64,000 bases of DNA from an uncultured Actinomycetes bacterium (GTDB taxonomy: Bacteria; Actinomycetota; Actinomycetes; Nanopelagicales; Nanopelagicaceae): positions 1 through 64,000 of the forward strand of contig CAINLV010000051.1 in NCBI GenBank assembly GCA_903850565.1, read 5' to 3'. Position numbers and translations under genes: made by a program. Below, piece by piece: positions 28,066 through 38,386 of the stretch; the first letter of the stretch is position 1, and every line of letters starts with the position of its first letter. Below the pieces are notes generated by a model. It worked only from the letters and a program-made list of their open reading frames with translations, ran no database searches and was not told where the DNA came from.

Positions 28066-31000
28066 ATGGTTTCTACGCGCCCGCTCCGACTGATTCGTCG
28101 GCCTGTTGTTGAAGAAATTCGCAACGCGGATGCAGAACAAGAACAAGTTATCGCCACTGTCGGCAAGCCATTGCTGGTCACTGGCGGACCGGGAACTGGT
28201 AAGACGGCCACTCTTGTAGCATCGGCAATCTCCAGAATCTCCAACGGGCAGAACGCCGATTCTTTACTTATCTTGGCTTATGGCAGAGAACGCGCTTCGC
28301 AGATTCGCGACAAAATTGCCTTAGGTTCAGGCGCCACAACTCTGGAGCCCTTGGCTCGTACCTTTCATTCCCTGGCATTTTCAATTCTCAATGATGTATC
28401 CGCCGAAGATCCTCGTAGGTATGTGCTGATCTCTGGCGCCGAACAAGATTCGTTTATCCGCGACTTGTTGGCCAGTGAAATTACTGCCACCAATATCGAT
28501 TGGCCAGCAGAGATAAAACTTGCCCTTCCAACTCGTGGCTTCGCCAAAGAAATTCGCGATCTTATTTTGCGAGCAACCGAACGCGGTTATACGCCGGAAA
28601 CTTTAACGGCTAAAGGCAAGGAGCTTAACGAGCGCTTCTGGAGCGCCGCCGCGGACTTTTGGTTGGATTATCAGAACGCAATGACCTCTCAGTCACTCTT
28701 TGTTGCTGATGCGCCTTATCGAATTGATCCCAGCGAAGTCATCTCCGAAGCCATACATAAACTGGTCTCCGATCCAAAGTTACTGGCCAGGTACCGAAAG
28801 AAATTCACAACAATATTGGTAGATGAATTTCAAGAAAGCGATAAAGCCCAGCGCGCACTTTTAAAACTTATCGCCCCCGCAGATTTAGTAATCTTTGCCG
28901 ATGCGGATTCTGCCGTTGGAAGATTTAGAGGTGCAGATCCAGAAGGTGTCGCAGACTTTGCTGATGAATTAGCTTGCGCCAGCGTGACTTTGGTGACCAA
29001 TCACCGAAGCAACTCAGATATTTCGCAATTTTCTGAAGTCCTGATCGGTGCCACTCGTAAACTTGATGACACAGAAATAAAGGTAAAAGCATCCGGCATT
29101 CAAGCCATATCTCTATCCAATCAGAGTGAATGCGCCAACGTTATTGCACACACATTTCGATCGGCCCATCTTCGTGAAGGAATTCCGTGGTCGGAAATGG
29201 CAGTCATCGTTCGTTCTCCAGGTGGTCAGATTGCATCGCTGCAACGCGCCTTCGCCCTCAATTCCATTCCAGTTTCCATTGAGTCTGACGCATTAGCACT
29301 TGCCGATAACCCCGCCATAAAGCCATTTCTATTGGTCGCCCAAATTGCGCTCGGGATTATTTCGCTTCGACCTTCCTACTGGCCAGAAATTCAGGAGCTT
29401 CTCCTTTCTGAAATCGGTGGCGCTGATTCGCTCTCGTTGCGACAGATTAGAACGGCTATGGCCAAGGCCAGACAAGTGGAGTTTTCTGAAGGAGAAAAAT
29501 CGGAAGACGATTCTGCTCCTGCAGCACTTCCTACCGTTACTGAAATGATTCTCGAAGCAATTGACGATCCGACTTTGGATCCTTCCCACCAATTCCTACC
29601 GCTGTACCGAATTGGCTCTTTGATCCGGGCGGCAAAAAAATCGCAGAAGATGAAGGGATCGATTAGTGATCTGCTCTGGGCTATCTGGAGCAATGCGCAG
29701 AATTTTGATGGGCAATTAATCTCACAAGCATGGCGTGATCGCGCCTTGCAAGGTGGGGCACGAGGAGCGGCAGCAGACCGCGATCTCGATGCCATGATGG
29801 AACTTTTTGAATCCGCGCGCAGGTTTAGCGACCGAATGCCAGGCAGTTCGGCGCAACAATTCCTCAATCAAGTGCTGGGCGAAAAAATCCTCGGGGATAC
29901 CATCACCGCAAAAGGTCAGCGCGAGAATGTGGTCTCTATCATGACGGTTCATTCGGCCAAGGGGCAGGAATGGGAAATCGTTGCATTGGCTGGTTTGCAA
30001 GAAGGAGTTTGGCCCAACTTGCGCCAACGCGGTTCACTACTTGGTAGTGAGCGGCTTGTGGAAGCCGATCGTTCCCAAGTCACCGCTGCGGCACAGTTGC
30101 TGGCATCTACCAGTAGCGCATTAGCAAAGGATGAACGTCGACTACTTCATGTGGCCATCAGCCGAGCAAAATCCAGACTTTTGATCACCTCTTTTCACAG
30201 CGAAGATTCCGAGCCATCTTCCTATTTCGATGAAATCACTTCTTATCTTGATGAGAAAAATGGCGAAGCAGAAAATAGTTACCAAATCCCACGGTCCCTT
30301 ACCCAACAAGCCCTGGTATCTGCACTTCGCAGGCAAATCCGAACTTCCCATGAATCCGAATCTGCTGAAAGCGAAGCGCAATTTTCTGCTGGGCTATTAA
30401 AGACTTTGGCTACCGCTGGTATTTGGGGTGCAAATCCCGATAACTGGTTGGGGTTGGCTGACATCAGCAGCAATGACCCGATCGTTGCGCCAGGAAATGA
30501 TATTTATGTTTCACCTAGCAACTTGCAAAGTTTCTCTGAGTGTGGCTTGAAATGGTTCCTAGAAAAAAGTGGCGGTCGAGACGGTGAATCAACTGCCCAA
30601 ATCTTGGGTTCGGCAATTCATGCGCTGGCCGCACAACTCATGACCTCTTCAGAAATCACTTTGCCAGAATTGCAGAAGCAGTTGGAATCAGCATGGACTT
30701 TAGTCGATGCTGGTAAAGGCTGGGTAAACGACCAGCAATATGGAAAAGCTGCAGAGATGTTAGAAAAATTCTTTGACTGGCATCGGGAGGATTTGGATTC
30801 GCGAAAATTATTGGGCACGGAAGTTTCGTTTAAAGTTCGAATCGGATCGGTAATTCTTAATGGTTCGGTAGATCGGCTAGAACTCACGGCAGAAGGTGAA
30901 CTCTTTATCGTTGATCTGAAGACTGGAAAATCTAGTTCAGTTATTCTCAAAGATATCAAGGATCACAAACAATTGATGGGGTATCAATTGGCAGTGCTAG

Positions 31001-31257
31001 AAGGTGGCTTCACGGAATTTCATCCGGAACCTGTTTCAGGCGGCGCTGAACTAGTTTTCTTAGGCGATGATGGAAGTTTTAAAACTCGCCCACAAGGCAA
31101 GTTAGTTCATGAGGAGATGAAAGCCGAAGTCATCGCCATGGGAGCAGAAATGGCTGCGGCTACCTTTGTCGCCAAAATTAATAAGAGATGTTCAAATTGT
31201 GGCGTTAAGTCCAGCTGCCCTATTCAAACCCAAGGTCGGTCGGTGATGGATAAATGA
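28066..31257 (+). CDS. adnA: AdnA-like helicase-nuclease subunit
   Basis: A 1063-residue UvrD-type SF1 helicase fused to a RecB-family nuclease. Walker A is GGPGTGKT (40-47), Walker B ILVDEFQES, then TNHRSN, TVHSAKGQEWEIV and LLHVAISRAKSRLL. The nuclease core GSVDRLEL and FIVDLKTGK lies near 932-955, with QLMGYQLAV after it. Cysteines in FSEC (about 827) and CSNCGVKSSC (1042-1051) fit a 4Fe-4S cluster as in AddB/AdnA. Size, order and neighbours match mycobacterial AdnA (Rv3202c), which resects double-strand breaks with AdnB. It overlaps adnB by 4 nt. Confidence 0.9.
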   Translation: MVSTRPLRLIRRPVVEEIRNADAEQEQVIATVGKPLLVTGGPGTGKTATLVASAISRISNGQNADSLLILAYGRERASQIRDKIALGSGATTLEPLARTFHSLAFSILNDVSAEDPRRYVLISGAEQDSFIRDLLASEITATNIDWPAEIKLALPTRGFAKEIRDLILRATERGYTPETLTAKGKELNERFWSAAADFWLDYQNAMTSQSLFVADAPYRIDPSEVISEAIHKLVSDPKLLARYRKKFTTILVDEFQESDKAQRALLKLIAPADLVIFADADSAVGRFRGADPEGVADFADELACASVTLVTNHRSNSDISQFSEVLIGATRKLDDTEIKVKASGIQAISLSNQSECANVIAHTFRSAHLREGIPWSEMAVIVRSPGGQIASLQRAFALNSIPVSIESDALALADNPAIKPFLLVAQIALGIISLRPSYWPEIQELLLSEIGGADSLSLRQIRTAMAKARQVEFSEGEKSEDDSAPAALPTVTEMILEAIDDPTLDPSHQFLPLYRIGSLIRAAKKSQKMKGSISDLLWAIWSNAQNFDGQLISQAWRDRALQGGARGAAADRDLDAMMELFESARRFSDRMPGSSAQQFLNQVLGEKILGDTITAKGQRENVVSIMTVHSAKGQEWEIVALAGLQEGVWPNLRQRGSLLGSERLVEADRSQVTAAAQLLASTSSALAKDERRLLHVAISRAKSRLLITSFHSEDSEPSSYFDEITSYLDEKNGEAENSYQIPRSLTQQALVSALRRQIRTSHESESAESEAQFSAGLLKTLATAGIWGANPDNWLGLADISSNDPIVAPGNDIYVSPSNLQSFSECGLKWFLEKSGGRDGESTAQILGSAIHALAAQLMTSSEITLPELQKQLESAWTLVDAGKGWVNDQQYGKAAEMLEKFFDWHREDLDSRKLLGTEVSFKVRIGSVILNGSVDRLELTAEGELFIVDLKTGKSSSVILKDIKDHKQLMGYQLAVLEGGFTEFHPEPVSGGAELVFLGDDGSFKTRPQGKLVHEEMKAEVIAMGAEMAAATFVAKINKRCSNCGVKSSCPIQTQGRSVMDK

Positions 31258-34200
31258 TTTCCGCAAAGTATTCGGCTACCGAAATTTTCCAGGCTCTCAT
31301 CGATTATGAGACGAAGAAATTTGGCAAGACCAAAATATTTCTGCCGACGCCGGAGCAGATTCTCATCATTGAATCCGACCCCGCCAGTCCATCAGTCGTT
31401 ATCGCTGGCGCCGGTTCTGGAAAGACAGAAACTATGGGTGCCAGAGTCTTATGGTTAGTGGCAAATGGTTTCGTACGCCCTGATGAAATACTGGGTTTGA
31501 CCTTTACGCGCAAAGCAGCGGGGGAGTTAGCGCTTCGCATCCGCCGCCGATTGCGCCTGCTGCAAAAAGTTAATTTGCTCCCCGCTGCCACCAGCGACAA
31601 TCCCATGGATCTTGCAGTGACGGTCTCTACTTATCATTCCTATGCTGGCAAGATTTTGTCTGAGCATGGCATTCGGATGGGAATCGACAGCGGAACAGAC
31701 CCCATGGGTCAGGCAGCCACTTGGCAGATTATTAATGACATTGTCAGTAATTTTGAGACCACCGATTATGAATTAACGCACGGAGTAAACGACATCATCA
31801 AGAAGGTCGCCAGCCTGGCTGGTCAAATCGGCGAACACGCCAGTTCAACTCAGGCAGTACGTGAACACGCCCTCATGCAACTAGAAAAGTTATTAACTAC
31901 AACTGGCCGCAATGATGATGTTCGGCTGGCTATAACCTCACTTGAAGAACAAATTTCTATCCTTCCTATGGTTGACCAACTTGACCAATATCGAAGAAGT
32001 AATGGCACTCTCTCTTTTGACGATCAGATGAGCTTGGCGGCCGAACTTGCGGTTACCTTCGATGAGATCGGTATCAACGAGAGAAATAAATACCGGATTG
32101 TCTTGTTGGATGAATATCAAGACACCTCCTTTGGCCAAGTTCGCTTCCTCTCGCACCTCTTTAGCGGCGGACATCCCGTGACTGCCGTGGGAGACCCCAA
32201 CCAAGCCATTTACGGTTGGCGTAGCGCCAGTCCAGAAACGATCGGGAATTTTCCACGCCACTTTCCGAGCGCATCCGGAGCCCCGGTTGTTACTTACAAA
32301 CTATTAACCACCTTTCGAAATGATGAGCAAGTTCTAAAACTGGCCAACAAAATGATCTCGGAAATTGCCATTGCTCAAGGCAAACCTGCTGCTGTGGATT
32401 TGCTTCACCTTCGCAATGGTGGCGGTCCGGGCTTGATTAAAACTGCGTTAGTGCCTACGGCCTTTGAAGAAGCTGAACTTATCGCCGAAGAAATCTCCGC
32501 AATCTGGAATGACCCTGGGCGCATGTTACAAGCGGAGGCAGATCGTTCAACATGTGCGGTGCTAGTTCGCTCCCGAAGTCAGATTGAAGATATCGAAGAA
32601 GCACTGCGTGCCGCTGGCCTTCCCGTTGAAGTTCTGGGATTGGGTGGCCTGATTCATCTGCCAGAAGTGGCCGACATCATCGCTTTGCTTAGGATCCTCA
32701 CCTTTGCTGATGCCGGTAGTTCCATGATGCGCCTTCTGACTGGACCGCGGCTAGCTCTTGGTCCAAAAGATTTAGTCGCGCTGGGCTCTTTTGCTCGATC
32801 TTTAGTTTCTGATCAGAACAATTCTCGCGGTAAATCGCTTGAGGCAGTTCTTGTCGGCGATATTGATGCCGGCGCTATGGAAGCTGAAGACTTTCCGGTT
32901 GGCTCCATTATTGAAGCCTTAGAAACAATTGAAGCAGCGCCTGTTCAAAAATTTTCTGAAGTTGGCTTTGCGCGGTTGGTGAAGTTCTCCCAAGAACTCA
33001 AGAAGTTGCGCCGAAACGTTAATGGTTCTATTACTGATGCCATCGTTGAAGCGGAACAATTTCTCCACTTAGATGTTGAAGTTCTGGTCCGGGATGGTTG
33101 GGAAGCTGGCCGAGCCAATATCGATCAATTCTTAGATGAAGCAGCTAAGTTTTCCAAGTCTGGCGGATCCCTGGCGACTTTTCTTCGTTGGTTGGAGATT
33201 GTCGATTCGGAAGAGAGTGGCTTGAAAATTGAGAGCGTTCAAGTCAGTCACTCTGCGGTACAGATACTGACTATCCACCAAGCCAAAGGTGCCGAATGGG
33301 ATTGCGTAGTGGTCCCGGGCCTGGCAAAAACTAAATTTCCGGTCAGCGGCAAAGGCTTAAATATTTGGACTCGCAACGCAGGAGCACTTCCCATTTTGCT
33401 ACGCGGAGATAGTGATCAATTTATTGATTTTACTTATCCAAATATGGATCCACCGCCGAAGGCGGTCACCGTTAAAAAGGCACTGGCGGTGCTTGAAGAT
33501 AATGCAAAAAAGATGCGTCTGGAAGAAGAACTCCGTTTGGCCTATGTAGCCTTCACGCGTGCCAAAAGTTTTCTGCTCTGTACAACTTCCTGGTTTCGCA
33601 CTGGCGGCGCTGCGGTAGATCCAAGCCAACTTTTCTTCTGGGCTGAAGAAGTTGCCCAAGAATTAAATCCGCAAGCTCCCATAATTAACTGCGAAAAACC
33701 AGATGGCAATAACCCCCTGAAAGAAAACCCAAAGAGTGGAATTTGGCCGCAACGCACACAATGGCAAGATTTCGTCACCACAGACGCCGCCACTGTTCGT
33801 GCTGCTTGCGAGATCGACATTGATCAGATACTGGCTCATCCAGCAGAACTAAGCCAGACTCGACTTTCGCTCCTACAGGATGCGCAGGCGCTATTGGCCG
33901 AAATCCAATTGCGTAAGTTGCCAGCCCAAGTATTTCTTCCTTCTAGGCTTTCGGTGTCAACGCTCATCGCTTTGGCCAAGAATCCAGATGAATTGGCGAT
34001 CAATATTCGCCGCCCCATGCCCAATCACATTGATAAATATGCACGACGAGGCACTGCATTCCACCTCTGGATTGAGGAAAGATTTACCTCCCCAGTTTTA
34101 TTTGATGATGAGGTCTTCTTTCCGGATCAGCCAGCGCCACTGGATGACATTCCGCTGGCAGAACTTCAAGAGAAGTGGCTTGCAAGCGAGTGGGGTAATA

Positions 34201-34526
34201 AAGTTCCCTTCGCAGTTGAAGTTCCCTTCGAAATGGTCTTGGCTGGCGTATTACTTCGCGGCCGAATCGACGCTGTCTATAAGGATGGAGATCGCTTCCA
34301 AGTTGTGGATTGGAAGACTGGCCGCGAAAAATCTGGTGATGATCTTGAGAACGCGGCAATTCAATTGGCGATGTATCGATTGGCATATGCCAAGTTAAAT
34401 AATCTAGATGTGAAAGATATCGGTGCGGCTTTTTACTATGTCGGAAGTGACAGCACGGTAGCTGTTGCGGACATGCTCTCGGAGAGAGAGTTAATTGAGA
34501 TCATTACTACCGTGGGATCTGAGTAA
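31254..34526 (+). CDS. adnB: AdnB-like helicase-nuclease subunit
   Basis: A 1090-residue partner of AdnA. The SF1 motor has GAGSGKT (52-58), TFTRKAAGEL, IVLLDEYQDTSFGQ, the TFRND motif IV, TIHQAKGAEWD and LAYVAFTRAKSFLL. The C-terminal RecB-like nuclease has RRGTAFHLWIEERF, GRIDAVYKDGDRFQVVDWKTGRE (about 1002-1025) and AIQLAMYRLAY. All motor motifs are intact, as expected for the lead translocase. AdnAB replaces RecBCD in mycobacteria for end resection. The ATGA junction with adnA ensures paired synthesis. The 3' end overlaps the convergent phosphatase gene by 20 nt. Confidence 0.91.
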   Translation: MISAKYSATEIFQALIDYETKKFGKTKIFLPTPEQILIIESDPASPSVVIAGAGSGKTETMGARVLWLVANGFVRPDEILGLTFTRKAAGELALRIRRRLRLLQKVNLLPAATSDNPMDLAVTVSTYHSYAGKILSEHGIRMGIDSGTDPMGQAATWQIINDIVSNFETTDYELTHGVNDIIKKVASLAGQIGEHASSTQAVREHALMQLEKLLTTTGRNDDVRLAITSLEEQISILPMVDQLDQYRRSNGTLSFDDQMSLAAELAVTFDEIGINERNKYRIVLLDEYQDTSFGQVRFLSHLFSGGHPVTAVGDPNQAIYGWRSASPETIGNFPRHFPSASGAPVVTYKLLTTFRNDEQVLKLANKMISEIAIAQGKPAAVDLLHLRNGGGPGLIKTALVPTAFEEAELIAEEISAIWNDPGRMLQAEADRSTCAVLVRSRSQIEDIEEALRAAGLPVEVLGLGGLIHLPEVADIIALLRILTFADAGSSMMRLLTGPRLALGPKDLVALGSFARSLVSDQNNSRGKSLEAVLVGDIDAGAMEAEDFPVGSIIEALETIEAAPVQKFSEVGFARLVKFSQELKKLRRNVNGSITDAIVEAEQFLHLDVEVLVRDGWEAGRANIDQFLDEAAKFSKSGGSLATFLRWLEIVDSEESGLKIESVQVSHSAVQILTIHQAKGAEWDCVVVPGLAKTKFPVSGKGLNIWTRNAGALPILLRGDSDQFIDFTYPNMDPPPKAVTVKKALAVLEDNAKKMRLEEELRLAYVAFTRAKSFLLCTTSWFRTGGAAVDPSQLFFWAEEVAQELNPQAPIINCEKPDGNNPLKENPKSGIWPQRTQWQDFVTTDAATVRAACEIDIDQILAHPAELSQTRLSLLQDAQALLAEIQLRKLPAQVFLPSRLSVSTLIALAKNPDELAINIRRPMPNHIDKYARRGTAFHLWIEERFTSPVLFDDEVFFPDQPAPLDDIPLAELQEKWLASEWGNKVPFAVEVPFEMVLAGVLLRGRIDAVYKDGDRFQVVDWKTGREKSGDDLENAAIQLAMYRLAYAKLNNLDVKDIGAAFYYVGSDSTVAVADMLSERELIEIITTVGSE

Positions 34527-35358
34527 TCTCCACAGTTATTGGCAAGTGATCGCTGACAGGTGGGACACCTACAAAATTGATTGGCTCGCTTTCTGTATTC
34601 CTGAGGGATTGCCGATCCAGGAGAATGTAATCGAACTGCACTTTGGCGCCCCATGCGGGGTAGGTCATTCTTGTATTAAGCGATTTCCAAGAAGAAAATC
34701 TCTGCGGAATGTTAAACGGCAAATTGAGATCGCCCATCACTAGGAAACGTTCACCCGGCAACTTGCGCAGCCAACGTTGAACTTTCCACAGTTGATAGAG
34801 ATTTACGAAAGGAACAAAGGAGAGATGCGTGACGGCGATGGTGAATCCATTTTCCAATTCGGCAGCCAAAGCAACGCGTGGCTCATCTTTGACATAAAGA
34901 AATCGCACGCCTTTCTCTGAAGGCACTGCCAGCGGTAATCCGATGGGGGAGCGACCTAGTTGCAATAAGTGCCAATTGGTCACCGGGATTTTAGATACCA
35001 GTCCAACGCCATATGAAGGTTCGCCCTCGTCTTCGCAAGATTCGTTCGTGGATAGCGCAACTTCACGTCCCGTTAATTTTCGCCAGCCTTCGCCCGGAGT
35101 ACCTACGATGGTTCGGGCAAATCCCCAGCTCGATGCCGCCAGGTGCTTGGCGATTTCAGCAATTTGGGGCTGGTGGCCCGATCTGGGTTGGCCAGAATCA
35201 ACCTCTTGAAAGGCGATCACATCTGGTCCACCCTCCGGTTGGCCAGTTAGGTATTGGGAGAGCGAGAGCAACTGGGCCTTTTGGGCTGATTCATCGGCCG
35301 CATTGGTTTGGGGCGGGATTGCCTGCCCATGGAGCAAATTCCAGGAAGTGACCTTCAT
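34507..35358 (-). CDS. endonuclease/exonuclease/phosphatase-family hydrolase
   Basis: A 283-residue EEP-fold metal-dependent phosphoesterase. Motifs in order: VTSWNLLHG, DVIAFQEVD (metal-binding Glu), AVTHLSF, FLVMGDLNLP and VSDHLPITVEI (catalytic Asp-His). Substrates in the fold range from AP sites in DNA to phospholipids and cannot be told apart here. There is no signal peptide. It starts 28 nt from divergent nudC and ends inside the 3' end of adnB, so it sits within a repair block. A DNA or RNA substrate is possible but unproven. Confidence 0.85.
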   Translation of the reverse strand: MKVTSWNLLHGQAIPPQTNAADESAQKAQLLSLSQYLTGQPEGGPDVIAFQEVDSGQPRSGHQPQIAEIAKHLAASSWGFARTIVGTPGEGWRKLTGREVALSTNESCEDEGEPSYGVGLVSKIPVTNWHLLQLGRSPIGLPLAVPSEKGVRFLYVKDEPRVALAAELENGFTIAVTHLSFVPFVNLYQLWKVQRWLRKLPGERFLVMGDLNLPFNIPQRFSSWKSLNTRMTYPAWGAKVQFDYILLDRQSLRNTESEPINFVGVPPVSDHLPITVEITQIPR

Positions 35359-35386
35359 AAAGTCAGGCTAGTAGGGTCGCCCTGTG

Positions 35387-36409
35387 ATGTCAGAAGATAC
35401 GAGCTTTCCCGCCCCGCAGCGCCCCATTTTGAACCTGCCTTTTTCTCGGGCAGTAGTAGATCGAGCCGCCCACCTTCGAATGGATGCGTCCGAGCTGGAA
35501 AAACTCTGGGACCGGGCACGGATTATCCATTTCGCATCCGGCAAATTTAGAGTCGTAGCCCAGGAAGTGCGCCGCGCGATTGAAGCCGATGGAACCGCGC
35601 AACGGAACCAACTGGCCGATAAATTGGAATTTTTAACGGGCGCACAGGTAGAAGATCTTTCGCAATTAGATGAATTTTCCAATGGTGATCGATTCTTTCT
35701 CGGCATGGATGGTGAGCAACCATATTTTGCATGGAGCGCTGAAGTTATGGACATTGATCAATTCGAGCAATATCAAACACTTCGAGATGTCGGTGGAGAT
35801 TTATCGGATTTGGAAATTGGGTTAGCAGTTCATGCACAAGCCCTAGCGAATTGGCACGCCAAGCACCCGCGATGTTCGTTATGTGGAGCACCAACAAAAC
35901 CGGCACTGGGTGGTTCGGTGCGGCGGTGCACTACGGATGAAACTGAACATTATCCGCGTAACGATCCAGCGATCATTGTTTTGATAAAAGATAAGCGGGA
36001 TCGAATTCTTCTGGGTCGGCAGAAAGTGTGGCCACCAATGCGCTTTTCCACATTCGCTGGTTTTGTGGAGCCGGGTGAATCTTTCGAGCAATGTGTAATC
36101 CGCGAGGTTCAAGAAGAAGCCGGAATTCACGTCACGGAAATTCGATATCTTGGTTCGCAGCCGTGGCCATTTCCAGCATCGTTAATGATCGCTTTCGAAG
36201 CAGTCACCGATGAGCCAGACCTTGCTCGTCCAGATGGACAAGAGATTGAAGAAATTCAGTGGCTTACTCGCGATGAATTGCGCAATGCCGTTCACAACAA
36301 AACTTTGCTCTTGCCTCCACGCATTAGCGTCGCCCGTCAGATGATTGAAGCCTGGTATGGAGCCAATGCCAAACGCGATCTCTCAGGTGGAGAAGTTTGG
36401 CGTTCGTGA
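35387..36409 (+). CDS. nudC: NudC-family NAD+ diphosphatase
   Basis: A 340-residue Nudix hydrolase. Order: N-terminal domain, zinc ribbon HPRCSLCGAPTKPALGGSVRRC, the Nudix box GFVEPGESFEQCVIREVQEEAGI and the NudC signature SQPWPFPASLM. It cleaves NAD(H) to NMN(H) and AMP and can remove NAD caps from RNA. Only three of the four usual ribbon cysteines are present; the fourth position reads Asp (CTTD). ATG 35387 is preferred, with GTG 35384 directly before it. It is followed 1 nt later by the best uvrD2 start, as in Mycobacterium, where nudC and uvrD2 are neighbours. Confidence 0.93.
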   Translation: MSEDTSFPAPQRPILNLPFSRAVVDRAAHLRMDASELEKLWDRARIIHFASGKFRVVAQEVRRAIEADGTAQRNQLADKLEFLTGAQVEDLSQLDEFSNGDRFFLGMDGEQPYFAWSAEVMDIDQFEQYQTLRDVGGDLSDLEIGLAVHAQALANWHAKHPRCSLCGAPTKPALGGSVRRCTTDETEHYPRNDPAIIVLIKDKRDRILLGRQKVWPPMRFSTFAGFVEPGESFEQCVIREVQEEAGIHVTEIRYLGSQPWPFPASLMIAFEAVTDEPDLARPDGQEIEEIQWLTRDELRNAVHNKTLLLPPRISVARQMIEAWYGANAKRDLSGGEVWRS

Positions 36410-36410
36410 A

Positions 36411-38084
36411 GTGGCGCTAGATCTGGAAGCGATTCTTGAAGGGTTAGACCCCGATCAGCAAGAGGTGGTGAAGTCCATCCGCGGTCCGGTCTGCGTTATT
36501 GCTGGAGCGGGAACTGGCAAAACTCGCGTCGTTACCCATCGAATCGCCTACGCAGTGGGCAGCGGCATCACTGATGCTTCGCACACATTGGCGCTGACTT
36601 TTACGGCACGAGCCGCCGGTGAAATGCGGGCCAGACTTCGAGCGTTGGGTATTCCCAATGCATCTGCGCGGACCTTCCACTCTGCGGCGTTAAAACAGCT
36701 GATGTATTTCTGGCCGTACTCACTTGGCGGTTCTTTTCCTTCGCTGCTGACGATGAAATCAGGATTCATCGGCGAAGCCATTGGCCGAGCGGATGTACCG
36801 TTGGCGCCACAGGCGGCAGTTCTTCGCGATATTGCCGGTGAAATTGAATGGGCGAAGTCGCTAGAAATTCCACCAGATGAATATGTCGAAAGCGCGTTGG
36901 GTGCGGCTAGGACAATCCGATTGCCCAATAACAAAGCGAACAAAGCGGCACTGGAAGATGTTTCGAAGGTCTATCAAGCCTATGAGACCTTAAAGCGACA
37001 AGAACGAACTATTGATTTCGAAGATGTTTTGCTTTTGACGGTGGGCATGTTGGAAGAAGATCGCGACGTCCGAGATCGCATTCGAGATCAATTTCGCTAT
37101 TTCACCGTCGATGAGTATCAGGATGTTTCGCCGTTGCAGCAACGGCTGCTTAATTTGTGGTTGGGTAATCGGGATGATCTCTGCGTGGTGGGGGATGCGG
37201 CGCAGACCATTTACTCTTTTGCCGGTGCATCTTCTTCGTACCTATTAACTTTCCCAAAGCGATTCCCGGAAGCGAAAGTTATTCGACTGACTCGTGGATA
37301 CCGTTCTACTCCAGAGATTATTACATCGGCCAATGCCGTGCTGCGACAGGGAAATCTACACAATGAAAGTGGATTTGAACTTTCCTCGGTAAACGAACAT
37401 GGCGTCGCGCCTGCAACTCATGGCTATGAAAATAGTGATTCAGAAGTAGCAAGCGTCGTAGATCGCATTGAGGCTCTGGTCGCTGCTTCTAAATCCTTTG
37501 GCGATTTGAATGATGTGGATCTATCTGGCCATTTAGAGATTGCAATCTTGGCCCGAACCAATGCGCAATTGACGCCCTTCGAACAGGAATTGCGTCGAAG
37601 AAAGATAGCAACGCAAATAAAATCCTCTGAACGTTTCTTTGAGCGCGTAGATGTGCGCGACGCAATGCGCGTTATTCGAAGCGCATCCGTTCTTCCCACC
37701 GAAGGAGGAGATTGGTATTCCGATCTTTCTTCGGTTCTTCGCCCATTTGGTGAGGCCGATTATGTCCATGCCTTCCTGCGGTTAGGCAGAGAATTAAGGA
37801 ACAATGGCGCGGCCAGCTTACGAACTTTTCTTCGTGAATTAGAAGATCGGGCCGAACAAAATAACCCACCTACTTTGCCTGGCGTCATGCTCGCAACGCT
37901 GCATTCGGCGAAAGGGTTGGAGTGGGATCATGTCTTCCTGGTCGGCGTCAGCGAAGGATTCCTACCGATGGGTAGTGACATTAATGAAGAACGGCGCCTT
38001 TTCTATGTGGGATTAACGCGAGCAAAAAGTCAGGTACATCTTTCTTATTCTGGAACTCCAAGCCCCTTCTTGCAGGTCCTGTAA
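36411..38084 (+). CDS. uvrD2: UvrD2-like SF1 DNA helicase, short form
   Basis: A 557-residue 3'-5' helicase. Walker A is GAGTGKT (32-38), then LTFTARAAGEMRARL, the VDEYQDVSPLQQ Walker B, VGDAAQTIYSF, TRGYRSTPEI, TLHSAKGLEWDHVFLVG and RRLFYVGLTRAKSQVHLSYSG. GTG 36411 gives the family's usual 10-11 residues before GLDPDQQ; ATG 36366 would overlap nudC by 44 nt. It ends soon after motif VI, so it lacks the HRDC and tetracysteine regions that complete mycobacterial UvrD2 (about 700 residues). whiB7 follows. Confidence 0.9.
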   Translation: MALDLEAILEGLDPDQQEVVKSIRGPVCVIAGAGTGKTRVVTHRIAYAVGSGITDASHTLALTFTARAAGEMRARLRALGIPNASARTFHSAALKQLMYFWPYSLGGSFPSLLTMKSGFIGEAIGRADVPLAPQAAVLRDIAGEIEWAKSLEIPPDEYVESALGAARTIRLPNNKANKAALEDVSKVYQAYETLKRQERTIDFEDVLLLTVGMLEEDRDVRDRIRDQFRYFTVDEYQDVSPLQQRLLNLWLGNRDDLCVVGDAAQTIYSFAGASSSYLLTFPKRFPEAKVIRLTRGYRSTPEIITSANAVLRQGNLHNESGFELSSVNEHGVAPATHGYENSDSEVASVVDRIEALVAASKSFGDLNDVDLSGHLEIAILARTNAQLTPFEQELRRRKIATQIKSSERFFERVDVRDAMRVIRSASVLPTEGGDWYSDLSSVLRPFGEADYVHAFLRLGRELRNNGAASLRTFLRELEDRAEQNNPPTLPGVMLATLHSAKGLEWDHVFLVGVSEGFLPMGSDINEERRLFYVGLTRAKSQVHLSYSGTPSPFLQVL

Positions 38085-38129
38085 TTTATTGGTTTGCATT
38101 TTTTCCCTCGTGTCGTTTACCCTACTCAC

Positions 38130-38149
38130 TTACCATTAAAAAATGGTAA
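38130..38149. promoter_or_regulatory. palindrome in the whiB7 promoter region
   Basis: ttaccatt (38130-38137) and aatggtaa (38142-38149) form a perfect inverted repeat around aaaa. gtttacc at 38115 and ggtaaac at 38145 pair as well. The surrounding 38085-38160 is AT-rich, consistent with a WhiB7-type autoregulated promoter, but I cannot assign -35 and -10 hexamers with confidence. Confidence 0.4.
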
Positions 38150-38185
38150 ACAGAATCATTACGGCGTTCTGAAAGGGGTAGCAAA

Positions 38186-38386
38186 ATGAAGCAATTCTCA
38201 ATGTTTGACGCTACTTCTATGCATCGCCTCGCCATCGTCTCAGGCGTGGCTTCACAGTCAAACCCTCAAACCCATACCTGGCAAGGCTCAGTCGCATCAT
38301 TGAATTTTGCGGCCACAGCCAATTACGCCAACTACACAAATTTTGCAAAGTATGGAAACCGCGGATCTTGGAGATATATCGGATAA
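38186..38386 (+). CDS. whiB7 leader peptide (upstream ORF)
   Basis: ATG 38186 follows a strong GAAAGGGG site and opens a 66-codon frame. The peptide is polar and aromatic, ending NYANYTNFAKYGNRGSWRYIG. It resembles no protein family. Its stop codon lies inside a 6-bp hairpin and is followed within 20 nt by an intrinsic terminator, then by whiB7. In Mycobacterium and Streptomyces, ribosome stalling on a whiB7/wblC leader ORF by translation inhibitors prevents termination; the layout here is the same. The peptide itself probably has no function beyond timing ribosomes. Confidence 0.75.
   Translation: MKQFSMFDATSMHRLAIVSGVASQSNPQTHTWQGSVASLNFAATANYANYTNFAKYGNRGSWRYIG

Noticed and set aside
29391-29867. 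158-codon frame antisense to adnA
   Set aside because: Overlaps the well-supported AdnA motor region and has no recognisable domain.
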